From positions 1-33,599 of the forward strand of contig JALZUU010000457.1 of assembly GCA_023300665.1 (NCBI GenBank): a stretch of 33,599 nucleotides of DNA, given 5' to 3'. A program made the position numbers and the translations under genes. Below, in pieces: positions 25,791 to 32,863 of the stretch. This DNA is from Saprospiraceae bacterium (GTDB lineage: Bacteria > Bacteroidota > Bacteroidia > Chitinophagales > Saprospiraceae). Numbering within the stretch: the first letter of the stretch is position 1; each line of letters opens with the position of its first letter. A model generated the notes under the pieces. The model had not been told where the DNA came from, made no database searches, and worked only from the letters and a program-made list of their open reading frames with translations.

Positions 25791-27074
25791 ATGTTAACCA
25801 TAAAATTTATTAGAGAAAACCAGGAATTACTGGTTGAACGACTACAAGTTCGCAACCTAAAAGCGGAAGAAATACAGGAAAATCTTACAAAGTTGATCAC
25901 TTTAGACGACGAAAGACGAGATAATCAGACCCAAAGCGATCAAATTTTATCTGAAAATAATAAAGCAGCTAAGTTAATTGGCCAATTTTATAAAGAAGGT
26001 AAAAGAGAAGAAGCAGAAGTGCTCAAAAACGAGGTAGCAGGACGAAAAGATAAAATTAACAGATTACAAGAGCGCCAAACGTCCGTCCAGCAAGAAATGC
26101 AAACCTTGCTGCTCAATCTTCCTAATATCCCTCATCCCTCTGTTCCAGCAGGTAACACGGATGATGATAATGAACTTTTTAAGCCTTGTCCTACGGCTTT
26201 ACCCGTTTTACCGGATAATGCGGTACCACACTGGGATTTGGTTCAAAAATATAATCTAATCGACTTTGAATTGGGTGTAAAAATTACGGGTGCTGGATTT
26301 CCACTTTTTAGAGGAAAAGGTGCCCGACTCGAACGAGCCCTTATCAATATGTTCTTAGATGAAGCTGCTGATGCTGGTTTTGAAGAAATTGTTCCTCCCT
26401 TGATGGTAAATGAGGCTAGTGCTAGAGCTACTGGGCAATTACCAGATAAAGAAGGACAGATGTATTATATGGAAAAAGACGATTTATACCTTATTCCAAC
26501 TGCCGAAGTACCCATTACTAATATTTATCGTGATGTAATTTTAGATGAAAAGGATTTTCCTATCAAACTTACAGGATATACCCCTTGTTTCCGACGAGAA
26601 GCAGGTGCACACGGAAAAGATGTTAGAGGACTTAATCGAGTACATCAGTTTGACAAAGTAGAAATTGTGCAAATTGAGCACCCTGAAAAATCTTATGATA
26701 CTTTAATGGAAATGCTTAATCATGTGGAAGGATTACTCCAAAAACTAGAACTTCCTTACCGGATTTTACGTTTATGTGGAGGTGATTTAGGGTTTACTTC
26801 TGCTTTAACTTTCGATTTTGAAGTATATAGTGCTGCTCAAAAAAGATGGTTAGAAGTTAGTTCTGTTTCTAATTTTGAGACTTTCCAGTCTAATCGCTTA
26901 AAATTACGCTACCGAGACGAAAACAAAAAAATGCAACTTGCACATACGCTTAATGGTAGCGCACTAGCACTGGCGCGAATTGTGGCGGCTTTATTAGAAA
27001 ATAATCAAACCGACGAAGGCATTAAAATACCAGAAGCTTTGCAGAAATATACTGGTTTTGCGATGATCAGCTAA
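25791..27074 (+). CDS. serS: Seryl-tRNA synthetase
   Basis: The enzyme charges tRNA-Ser (and tRNA-Sec where present) with serine. Its 427 residues show the two-part family layout: an N-terminal antiparallel coiled-coil arm (about 1-110, RENQELLVERLQVRN then K/E/Q-rich helices) that grips the long variable arm of tRNA-Ser, and a class II catalytic core. The core includes YLIPTAEVPITNIYRD, motif 2 PCFRREAGAHGKDVRGLNRV followed by HQFDKVE, and motif 3 with NGSALALARIVAALLENNQ. Length and start are normal. It is followed by a gene-free gap of 153 bp and is probably monocistronic. Confidence 0.97.
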   Translation: MLTIKFIRENQELLVERLQVRNLKAEEIQENLTKLITLDDERRDNQTQSDQILSENNKAAKLIGQFYKEGKREEAEVLKNEVAGRKDKINRLQERQTSVQQEMQTLLLNLPNIPHPSVPAGNTDDDNELFKPCPTALPVLPDNAVPHWDLVQKYNLIDFELGVKITGAGFPLFRGKGARLERALINMFLDEAADAGFEEIVPPLMVNEASARATGQLPDKEGQMYYMEKDDLYLIPTAEVPITNIYRDVILDEKDFPIKLTGYTPCFRREAGAHGKDVRGLNRVHQFDKVEIVQIEHPEKSYDTLMEMLNHVEGLLQKLELPYRILRLCGGDLGFTSALTFDFEVYSAAQKRWLEVSSVSNFETFQSNRLKLRYRDENKKMQLAHTLNGSALALARIVAALLENNQTDEGIKIPEALQKYTGFAMIS

Positions 27075-27227
27075 ATTTTAGTTAAAAAAAATAACACATC
27101 AAATATGTGACTTAATAGCTGATTTATGGTCAGATTATATAGGGGATATTAGTTAATATTAATTTTCCAATGTGTTTAGGGAAAATTTTCCACAACTACG
27201 TTTTTTAAAAAAATAAAAAGATCGCTT

Positions 27228-27920
27228 ATGAATATGGATTATATGATTTATTACGCTATTGCTGGTATTATGACCATGATTGGTGCCGCAGTAAGTGGGC
27301 GTTTAAAATCAAAATTTGCTCAATACAGCAAAGTTCCTTTAAGTAAAGGACAAAGTGGAAAAGATATTGCTGCCGAAATGCTAGCGTATTATGGCATCAG
27401 TGATGTAAAAATTGTTCGAGGCCAAGGAACTTTAACTGATCACTACAATCCAGTGACAAAAACAGTTTCTTTAAGCCCAGATGTACATGATGGCCGACAC
27501 GTAGCAGCAGCAGCGGTAGCCGCACATGAGTGTGGACACGCTGTTCAGCACGCTGAAGCTTACTCGTTTTTGACGATGCGCTCTAAGCTAGTCCCTATGG
27601 TAAAAGTAGCTTCAATTGCCCAAGGATATGGATTAATGATCGCGTTAATGATGGCGGGTTCAATTCCTCAACTATTACTTGCAGTGATCGTTGCTTTTGC
27701 TGTAACTAGCTTGTTTGCTTTTATCACACTTCCAGTTGAATTTGATGCAAGTAAACGTGCATTAGTTTGGCTCGATGAAAGTGGAGCAACGGCTGGAGCG
27801 GAACAAGAAGGTGCTAAAGATGCCTTATGGTGGGCGGCGATGACTTATGTTTCTGCTGCTATGTCTTCACTAGTAATTCTTGTATACTTGCTTTTCCGTT
27901 ACGCAGGTACTAGACGATAA
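27228..27920 (+). CDS. YugP-type membrane zinc metallopeptidase
   Basis: This 230-residue integral membrane protein belongs to the neutral zinc metallopeptidase 2 family. It has an N-terminal membrane helix (residues 6-23), a soluble part, then HVAAAAVAAHECGHAVQHAE with the HExxH motif H100-E101-C102-G103-H104, and further membrane helices at about 125-140, 147-172 and 205-224. TLPVEFDASKRAL supplies the likely third ligand and is characteristic of the family. The upstream SGKDIAAEMLAYYGISDVKI and DHYNPVTKTVSLSPDV blocks also match. The substrate is unknown; YugP-like peptidases are presumed to act on membrane or misfolded proteins. A strong terminator follows. Confidence 0.93.
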   Translation: MNMDYMIYYAIAGIMTMIGAAVSGRLKSKFAQYSKVPLSKGQSGKDIAAEMLAYYGISDVKIVRGQGTLTDHYNPVTKTVSLSPDVHDGRHVAAAAVAAHECGHAVQHAEAYSFLTMRSKLVPMVKVASIAQGYGLMIALMMAGSIPQLLLAVIVAFAVTSLFAFITLPVEFDASKRALVWLDESGATAGAEQEGAKDALWWAAMTYVSAAMSSLVILVYLLFRYAGTRR

Positions 27921-27974
27921 AATATTTCCTTTGGGAGTTCTTAAATAGAATCATTTTCAGAGGTTATTAAAAAG

Positions 27975-28010
27975 CCCTAAAAACTGAATTACCAGTTTTT
28001 AGGGTTTTAT
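27975..28010 (+). terminator. Rho-independent terminator after the zinc peptidase gene
   Basis: CCCTAAAAACTG (27975-27986) and CAGTTTTTAGGG (27993-28004) form a perfect 12-bp stem with a 6-nt loop, followed by TTTTATTTTG. It lies 54 nt after the stop codon. Confidence 0.9.
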
Positions 28011-28185
28011 TTTGATCCTCGCCGATTTTAATATAACTTAGCATTCCCAAAATTGAAAAAAAATATTAGAATAATTTTATTAGACTTTATTTTAATGTAA
28101 ATAGTGGTACATTAGGAATGCTTTTTGCAAAGCCAATGACTACTAACACGAAGGAAATATTCAATTTTATAGCCTCTAAAATACT

Positions 28186-28941
28186 ATGAGTACAAAGAAA
28201 AAACGATTCGTCTTTACGGAATTTAAGACCCTGCAACACACTAGTTTTGAAAAGCTCGAAAAAGTTTGTGATAAACTTTTCGTTCTAATTAGACCAGAAG
28301 AACAACAAATTCCTTTTCCATTAGTTTTAGCCATGCAACGAATGGGAAAAAATGCAAAATGGGTCATGGCCAAATCTACGAATGCTGGTTCTCTCGAATT
28401 TCACCTTTCTTTTTTATTAGGAAAATTAGATGAAAAACTCGACGAAGAAATCGAATTCGCTATCTTATCTGGTTCTACCAATTTAGATACTGTTATTGAT
28501 TTTATCAACCAAAGCGGAAGAAGTTGCCTTAGAGTAACCGTCGAAGAGACAGAAGCAGAATACGAAACAGAAGAAATAGAAGGAAATAGTTATCTGATTA
28601 ATGAAGAAGTAGAATACGAAACAGAAACTGATCTGCAGATTGATCTTAGTGAACCTTCTAGCAGTAAAACAAAAGAAATAAATACGCAGACCACAAACCT
28701 GTCTACTACTACTTCTAATGTTATTAATAAACAAGATATTGAAACTAAAGCATTAGAAACGGTACAACGATTACAGTACACTGGGAATCGGCCTGCTGAA
28801 GTAATTTTATTAAGAGATTATATTGCGCTATTCCATCAAGGAATTGAAGACGACGACGGACAAGCAGACCAAATTATTAATAAATTGGTCGAAAACAAGC
28901 AAATTGAAGTCCGCAAAGGAATTATTAAATACAATTTTTAA
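28186..28941 (+). CDS. Degenerate PIN-like domain protein, probable nuclease relative
   Basis: Residues about 10-120 follow the pattern of the Bacteroidota PIN-like domain (PIN_7 type): KLFVLIRPEEQQIPFPLVLA, QRMGKNAKWVMAKSTNAGSL, EFHLSFLLGKLDE, FAILSGSTNLDTVIDFI. The catalytic acidic residues look eroded: the usual N-terminal L(I)DFEN aspartate is replaced around FTEFKTLQ, and the SxDxGFD motif reads SGSTNLD. Residues 120-185 are an acidic then Ser/Thr/Asn-rich linker, and 190-251 look like a winged-helix module (RPAEVILLRDYIALFHQG, DQIINKLVENKQIEVRKG). It may bind rather than cut RNA. It lies 12 nt ahead of frr, so a translation-linked role is conceivable but unproven. Confidence 0.6.
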   Translation: MSTKKKRFVFTEFKTLQHTSFEKLEKVCDKLFVLIRPEEQQIPFPLVLAMQRMGKNAKWVMAKSTNAGSLEFHLSFLLGKLDEKLDEEIEFAILSGSTNLDTVIDFINQSGRSCLRVTVEETEAEYETEEIEGNSYLINEEVEYETETDLQIDLSEPSSSKTKEINTQTTNLSTTTSNVINKQDIETKALETVQRLQYTGNRPAEVILLRDYIALFHQGIEDDDGQADQIINKLVENKQIEVRKGIIKYNF

Positions 28942-28953
28942 ATCATAACTATT

Positions 28954-29517
28954 ATGCACGAAGAAGTAATAGCAACTATCAAAAAGGCAGAAAAAGGAAT
29001 GCACGAAACAGTCGAACATCTCGAAAACGAGTTGCTCAAGGTTCGTGCAGGTAAAGCTTCGCCTTCCATGTTAAACGGTCTAATGGTCGATTATTATGGA
29101 TCGCCAACACCACTTAATCAAGTGGCAAATATCATTCTTTCTGATTCTAGAACCATCAGCATTCAACCGTGGGAAAAACCCATGATCGGCCCAATTGAGA
29201 AATCTATCTTTGAAGCTAATCTAGGAATTACGCCTCAAAACAACGGAGAAATGGTGATTCTAAATATTCCACCGTTAACGGAGGAACGAAGAAAAGATCT
29301 AGTTAAAAAATCCAAATCTTTGGGAGAAGAAGCAAAAGTTTCTATTCGTAATAACCGTCAAAAAGCAATGGACTTTATCAAACGGTCCGTAAAAGATGGA
29401 TATCCTGAAGATCAGGGTAAACGAAAAGAAAGTGAGGTGCAAGAAGAAGTAGAAAAATTCAACGCTAAGATCGCTAAGATGATCGAATCAAAAGAAAAAG
29501 ATATCATGACGATATAA
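28954..29517 (+). CDS. frr: Ribosome recycling factor
   Basis: RRF splits post-termination ribosomes together with EF-G. The 187-residue protein has the family hallmarks: the N-terminal helix with HLENELLKVRAGKASPSMLN, the beta domain (VDYYGSPTPLNQVANIILSD, RTISIQPWEKPMIGPIEKSI, NNGEMVILNIPPLTEERRKD) and the C-terminal helix (VSIRNNRQKAMDFIKRS). Length and start are normal. It is the second gene after the PIN-like protein (12-nt gap), instead of the pyrH-frr pair common in other bacteria; pyrH is not in the window. It converges with the following minus-strand gene after a 13-nt gap. Confidence 0.97.
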   Translation: MHEEVIATIKKAEKGMHETVEHLENELLKVRAGKASPSMLNGLMVDYYGSPTPLNQVANIILSDSRTISIQPWEKPMIGPIEKSIFEANLGITPQNNGEMVILNIPPLTEERRKDLVKKSKSLGEEAKVSIRNNRQKAMDFIKRSVKDGYPEDQGKRKESEVQEEVEKFNAKIAKMIESKEKDIMTI

Positions 29518-29530
29518 GAATATTTAGTCT

Positions 29531-30370
29531 TTATTTAGACTTAGTATTCATTTCAAATATTTTTAAAGAAGGACCGGTTCTCACGTAGAGTCGGTCTTTT
29601 TCTATACGTACCAATTGCTCAGAATCTAGTGGCAATCCTAAATCCATCGAACGAGTTTGAAGCGATTTTAAATTAAAGACATGGATTTGGCCATCCTGCC
29701 AATAAATCAATTGTTCATCAATCACCTGAAATTGAGTGAGACCTTTGACATCAACCGTTTTGGTATAATTACCAAATAAATCAAAAAGTAGAATTCCAAC
29801 CTCTGGATCATTGACGTACAATATATTGCTTCGCTCTAGAATGAAATTGGGAGCTAATGTTTTTCCCAACACTAGATTAATATTATTACTCTCTTCTATT
29901 ACTTTTCCATTACGATCTATCTTCTTTAAAATAAATCTTATATCATCATAAAGCCATAGATTATTATCACTAGAAATCCCCACTGCTTGCACATCAATTA
30001 CATCCAAATCAAATAAATCAAAAGCACCTGTTTCGCTCAGTGTCCTATCCAATAAAATTACCCTTCTAAAATCTGGATAAAACAATAATAAATTAAACGG
30101 ATCGGTGGCGTCAATAAAGGTGAGATTACCTAACGTATTATTATTATAACGAAATTGGATCTGCCCCGTTGGTGTATATTTAACTACTTCATTGGTATTT
30201 GTTACGGTATAAACATTCCGTAATTGATCCGTAGTAAACACCGGTGAAGTGATTTCTAAGGTATGTAGTAACGAATAATTCAACGGCTTATCTGATTGCC
30301 CCACCACCAAAAATGGCAGTAAGCACAAAATCCAAAACCCCACTATTTTATACTTTAATAATTTTTCCAT
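29531..30370 (-). CDS. Exported beta-propeller-like protein, unknown function
   Basis: The protein (279 residues from the chosen start) has a basic N-terminus (MEKLLKYK) and a hydrophobic signal segment (IVGFWILCLLPFLVVGQ), so it is exported. The rest is rich in short beta strands with repeated blade-like units of about 40 residues (VYTVTNTNEVVKYTPTGQIQ, LLLFYPDFRRVILLDRTL, LWLYDDIRFILKKIDRNGKV, ILLFDLFGNY, IYWQDGQIHVFNLKSL), resembling an NHL/six-bladed propeller. The frame extends to 30421, but I prefer the ATG at 30370, directly before the signal. The start overlaps the lpxH 3' end by 23 nt, implying translational coupling. No enzyme motif is visible. Confidence 0.75.
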   Translation of the reverse strand: MEKLLKYKIVGFWILCLLPFLVVGQSDKPLNYSLLHTLEITSPVFTTDQLRNVYTVTNTNEVVKYTPTGQIQFRYNNNTLGNLTFIDATDPFNLLLFYPDFRRVILLDRTLSETGAFDLFDLDVIDVQAVGISSDNNLWLYDDIRFILKKIDRNGKVIEESNNINLVLGKTLAPNFILERSNILYVNDPEVGILLFDLFGNYTKTVDVKGLTQFQVIDEQLIYWQDGQIHVFNLKSLQTRSMDLGLPLDSEQLVRIEKDRLYVRTGPSLKIFEMNTKSK

Positions 30371-31121
30371 GATCATTTTCAAAAAATTTAATGGTAAATT
30401 CTTTTCCATCAAATACGCCATAAGAGCAAGTATGCAACCATTCTCCTAGGTTTATATAACGTCCTGATTGCTGATTTAGCGTACAATCGATGGTCAAATG
30501 TCGATGTCCAAAAATAAAATAATCAATCGCAGGGTCCGCCTTATAGGTATTGGCAAAAATAGCCAACCATTCCTTCTCTGGCCCTTGAAAAGCAGGAATT
30601 CCATGCTCCATCTCTCGACTTTTACCGGAAGAAAACTGCATCAACCAAAGCGCAAAATTAGGGTGAAGTCGCGCATATAACCACTGGCAAAGTGGATTCG
30701 ATAGTATTTTTTTCAAAAATTTATACCCATGATCTCCTGGGCCTAATCCATCACCATGACCGATAAAAAAGTTTTTAGTCCCAAATTTTCGCGTAATCGG
30801 TGCTCGATAGATTGGAATTTCTAATTCTTTTTCAAAATAATCAAACATCCACATATCGTGATTCCCGGTAAAAAAATAAATATCGATCCCTTCATCTCGC
30901 AATTCCCGCAATTTTCCAAAAAACCGCAAATACCCTCTCGGTACGACCGTCTTATATTCGAACCAAAAGTCAAAAATATCCCCAACCAAATAAATCGCCG
31001 CTGCGTCTACTCGGATCATCTCCAACCAACGAACAATCTGCTTTTCTCTTTCTCGACTGGTTAATTTCCCATCCGAACCTAAATGAAAATCTGAGGCAAA
31101 ATATATTTTATCTTTATTCAT
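30348..31121 (-). CDS. lpxH: UDP-2,3-diacylglucosamine diphosphatase
   Basis: LpxH hydrolyses UDP-2,3-diacylglucosamine to lipid X and UMP in lipid A synthesis, at the inner membrane's cytoplasmic face. The 257-residue protein shows the calcineurin-like metallophosphoesterase motifs: DFHLG (D11, H13), VGDIFDFWFEYK (D48), GNHDMW (N87, H88), GHGDGLGPGD (H122) and FGHRH (H206, H208). The DFWFEYK insertion and the helical lid region (about 135-190) fit LpxH rather than a general phosphoesterase. It is the first gene of a two-gene unit with the beta-propeller protein. Confidence 0.9.
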   Translation of the reverse strand: MNKDKIYFASDFHLGSDGKLTSREREKQIVRWLEMIRVDAAAIYLVGDIFDFWFEYKTVVPRGYLRFFGKLRELRDEGIDIYFFTGNHDMWMFDYFEKELEIPIYRAPITRKFGTKNFFIGHGDGLGPGDHGYKFLKKILSNPLCQWLYARLHPNFALWLMQFSSGKSREMEHGIPAFQGPEKEWLAIFANTYKADPAIDYFIFGHRHLTIDCTLNQQSGRYINLGEWLHTCSYGVFDGKEFTIKFFENDHGKIIKV

Positions 31122-31128
31122 TCTTGTT

Positions 31129-31168
31129 ATTAGCTGGTTGGTCAGTTGGCTGATTAGCTAGTTGGCTT
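31129..31168. repeat. Interspersed repeat copy upstream of lpxH
   Basis: The stretch consists of TTAGCTGGTTGGTCAGTTGG words and TTAGCTAGTTGGCT (31154-31167), which is identical to 23323-23336. After TTCC follows CTATCGTGTAAA, echoing GGCGATAGCGTGAA at 9.26 kb and GCGATCGTGTAAA at 32.2 kb. It lies just upstream of the lpxH start on its 5' side. Confidence 0.6.
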
Positions 31169-31267
31169 CCATCTATCGTGTAAAAAATCTACATTTTAGG
31201 AATTTAACTAGCATTAAAGCTGTTTGTCATATGTTCAAAATTCTTTCACTTAGAACTTAATAAGCAC

Positions 31268-31275
31268 TACCTTTG
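31268..31275 (+). promoter_or_regulatory. Candidate -7 element for the SDR gene
   Basis: TACCTTTG is an exact TAnnTTTG match about 80 nt upstream of the SDR start at 31356. The -33 box is not obvious. Confidence 0.45.
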
Positions 31276-31355
31276 CTTCTAGAATTTGTTCGTAAACAAA
31301 ACTCTAAATTAGAAATAATTTATAGAAGTTGTTTAATAACCATAAAGACAAAAAA

Positions 31356-32144
31356 ATGAATTTAGATCTAACTGGAAAAAATGCCCTCGTTTGTGGTGGC
31401 AGTAAAGGAATTGGAAAGGCTACGGCCATTGAATTGGCCTTACTTGGTGCCAATGTGACCATCGTTTCTCGTACCGCTGAAACACTCAGTGATGCCGTTA
31501 ACGAATTAGCCATCGTCGCCGACAAACAAGACCATGATTTTTTGGTAGCTGACTTTACGGATCAAGCGGATTTACGTAAAAAAATCACCGGACTTCTCAC
31601 CATCAAGCCTATTCATATTCTCATCAACAATACCGGAGGGCCACCATCTGGACCGATTTTGAATGCTTCTCCAGAGGCATTTATAACGGCTTTTAATAAT
31701 CACTTGATTTGTAATCAGCTATTGGCATCTACCGTGGTTAAAGGAATGATCAAAGAAGAATATGGTAGAATTATCAATATTATTTCGACTTCTGTCAAAC
31801 AACCAATTACTGGACTCGCGGTCTCAAATACGATCCGTGGTGCCGTAGCTAACTGGTCAAAGACGCTAGCAAATGAATTAGGTCCACATGGAATTACCGT
31901 CAATAATTTACTGCCAGGCTCTACTTCTACTGGACGATTAGAGGATATCTTTAATGCTCGGGCCACAAAGAATGGAACAACTCGCGACGAAGAGGCTGCC
32001 AAAATGAAGAAGACTGTTCCTTTAGGTCGCTTTGCTACCCCTGCTGAAATTGGATCGGCCGTTGCTTTTTTGGCCAGCCCAGCCGCAGCTTATATTTCAG
32101 GGACGAACTTGGTAGTGGATGGAGGACGAACGAAATCGCTTTAG
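31356..32144 (+). CDS. SDR-family protein lacking the catalytic Tyr/Lys pair
   Basis: The 262-residue Rossmann protein has the nucleotide-binding turn GGSKGIG (14-20), the NNTGGP region (91-96), ISTSVKQP (S144/S146) and the C-terminal ISGTNLVVDGG expected of FabG-like short-chain dehydrogenases. At the YxxxK position it reads LAVSN, so Tyr is Leu154 and Lys is Asn158. This matches a known subgroup of beta-ketoacyl-reductase-like SDR proteins that lack the classical tetrad, so the reaction is uncertain. The frame runs up to a TTG at 31329; the ATG at 31356 begins directly at MNLDLTGKNALVCGG and is preferred. It is monocistronic, followed by a repeat-rich gap. Confidence 0.85.
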   Translation: MNLDLTGKNALVCGGSKGIGKATAIELALLGANVTIVSRTAETLSDAVNELAIVADKQDHDFLVADFTDQADLRKKITGLLTIKPIHILINNTGGPPSGPILNASPEAFITAFNNHLICNQLLASTVVKGMIKEEYGRIINIISTSVKQPITGLAVSNTIRGAVANWSKTLANELGPHGITVNNLLPGSTSTGRLEDIFNARATKNGTTRDEEAAKMKKTVPLGRFATPAEIGSAVAFLASPAAAYISGTNLVVDGGRTKSL

Positions 32145-32148
32145 GAGG

Positions 32149-32461
32149 ATAATGAATAATGGGTTAATGAATAATGTGGTAATGAATAATTAATAATGCC
32201 TGCGATCGTGTAAAGTGAAGAGGAGGAAATAAATTTTATTGATTGGCCTGTTTGCCATTCACTAATTATATTCCAGATACAAAAATTTGGCTCCTTATTT
32301 AAAATTACTGGCTCATTTTCTCAGCTGTAAAACTTAAAAAAATCAATCAGTTAACTAACATTTTTTTACACTTAGCAAATTTTGCAAACTTGATTCTTAA
32401 TAAAACGATCGCAGGCATTATTCATTAAAAAATTATTAATTCTTCATTATTCATCAAAAAC
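32149..32461. repeat. Repeat-bounded spacer between the SDR gene and mce
   Basis: The gap is bounded by a perfect 18-bp inverted repeat: AATAATGCCTGCGATCGT (32192-32209) against its reverse complement at 32405-32422. Outside the left arm a 15-bp tandem unit containing AATGAATAATG occurs three times (starting 32151, 32166 and 32181). Outside the right arm similar ATTATTCATT words occur on the other strand up to 32453. The central 200 bases are AT-rich and hold no supported frame. The layout is like a small non-autonomous mobile element or a very large hairpin. Confidence 0.7.
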
Positions 32462-32863
32462 ATGAAATTAGAACATATCGGAATTGCCGTCAAAGACCTA
32501 GAAGCCGCCAATGACTTATACGCACTCCTAATCGGTAAAAAACATTATAAAATTGAGACGGTTGAATCAGAACAAGTCAATACTTCTTTTTTTAAAACTG
32601 GATCTTCTAAAATAGAATTGTTAGAAGCGACTGGGCCAGAAAGTGCGATTGCTCGGCATATCGAAAAGAGGGGAGAAGGTATCCACCATATCGCATTTGA
32701 AGTCAAAGATATTTATGCAGAGATGGAGCGATTAAAAAAAGAAGGTTTTCGATTACTTAATGAAAAACCTAAACGCGGCGCGGATAATAAACTCGTCTGT
32801 TTCATCCATCCTAAATCTGCCAATAGTGTCCTAGTTGAACTCTGCCAACGAATCGTTGAATAA
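32462..32863 (+). CDS. mce: Methylmalonyl-CoA epimerase
   Basis: This enzyme interconverts (S)- and (R)-methylmalonyl-CoA, linking propionyl-CoA and succinyl-CoA metabolism. The 133-residue protein is a vicinal-oxygen-chelate (VOC) fold with two beta-alpha-beta-beta-beta units: HIGIAVKDLEAANDLY (metal ligand H5), IELLEATG, then GIHHIAFEVKDIYAEMERLK (H75/H76) and LVELCQ (E126). The FIHPKSANSVLVELCQ ending is characteristic of the epimerase rather than of glyoxalases. Length is normal. Its stop overlaps the next ATG by one base (TAATG), so it is cotranscribed with the TauE/SafE-like transporter. Confidence 0.93.
   Translation: MKLEHIGIAVKDLEAANDLYALLIGKKHYKIETVESEQVNTSFFKTGSSKIELLEATGPESAIARHIEKRGEGIHHIAFEVKDIYAEMERLKKEGFRLLNEKPKRGADNKLVCFIHPKSANSVLVELCQRIVE

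Noticed and set aside
9231-32461. CRISPR array
   Set aside because: The repeat words are degenerate, palindromic, scattered and separated by genes, with no regular spacers and no cas genes.
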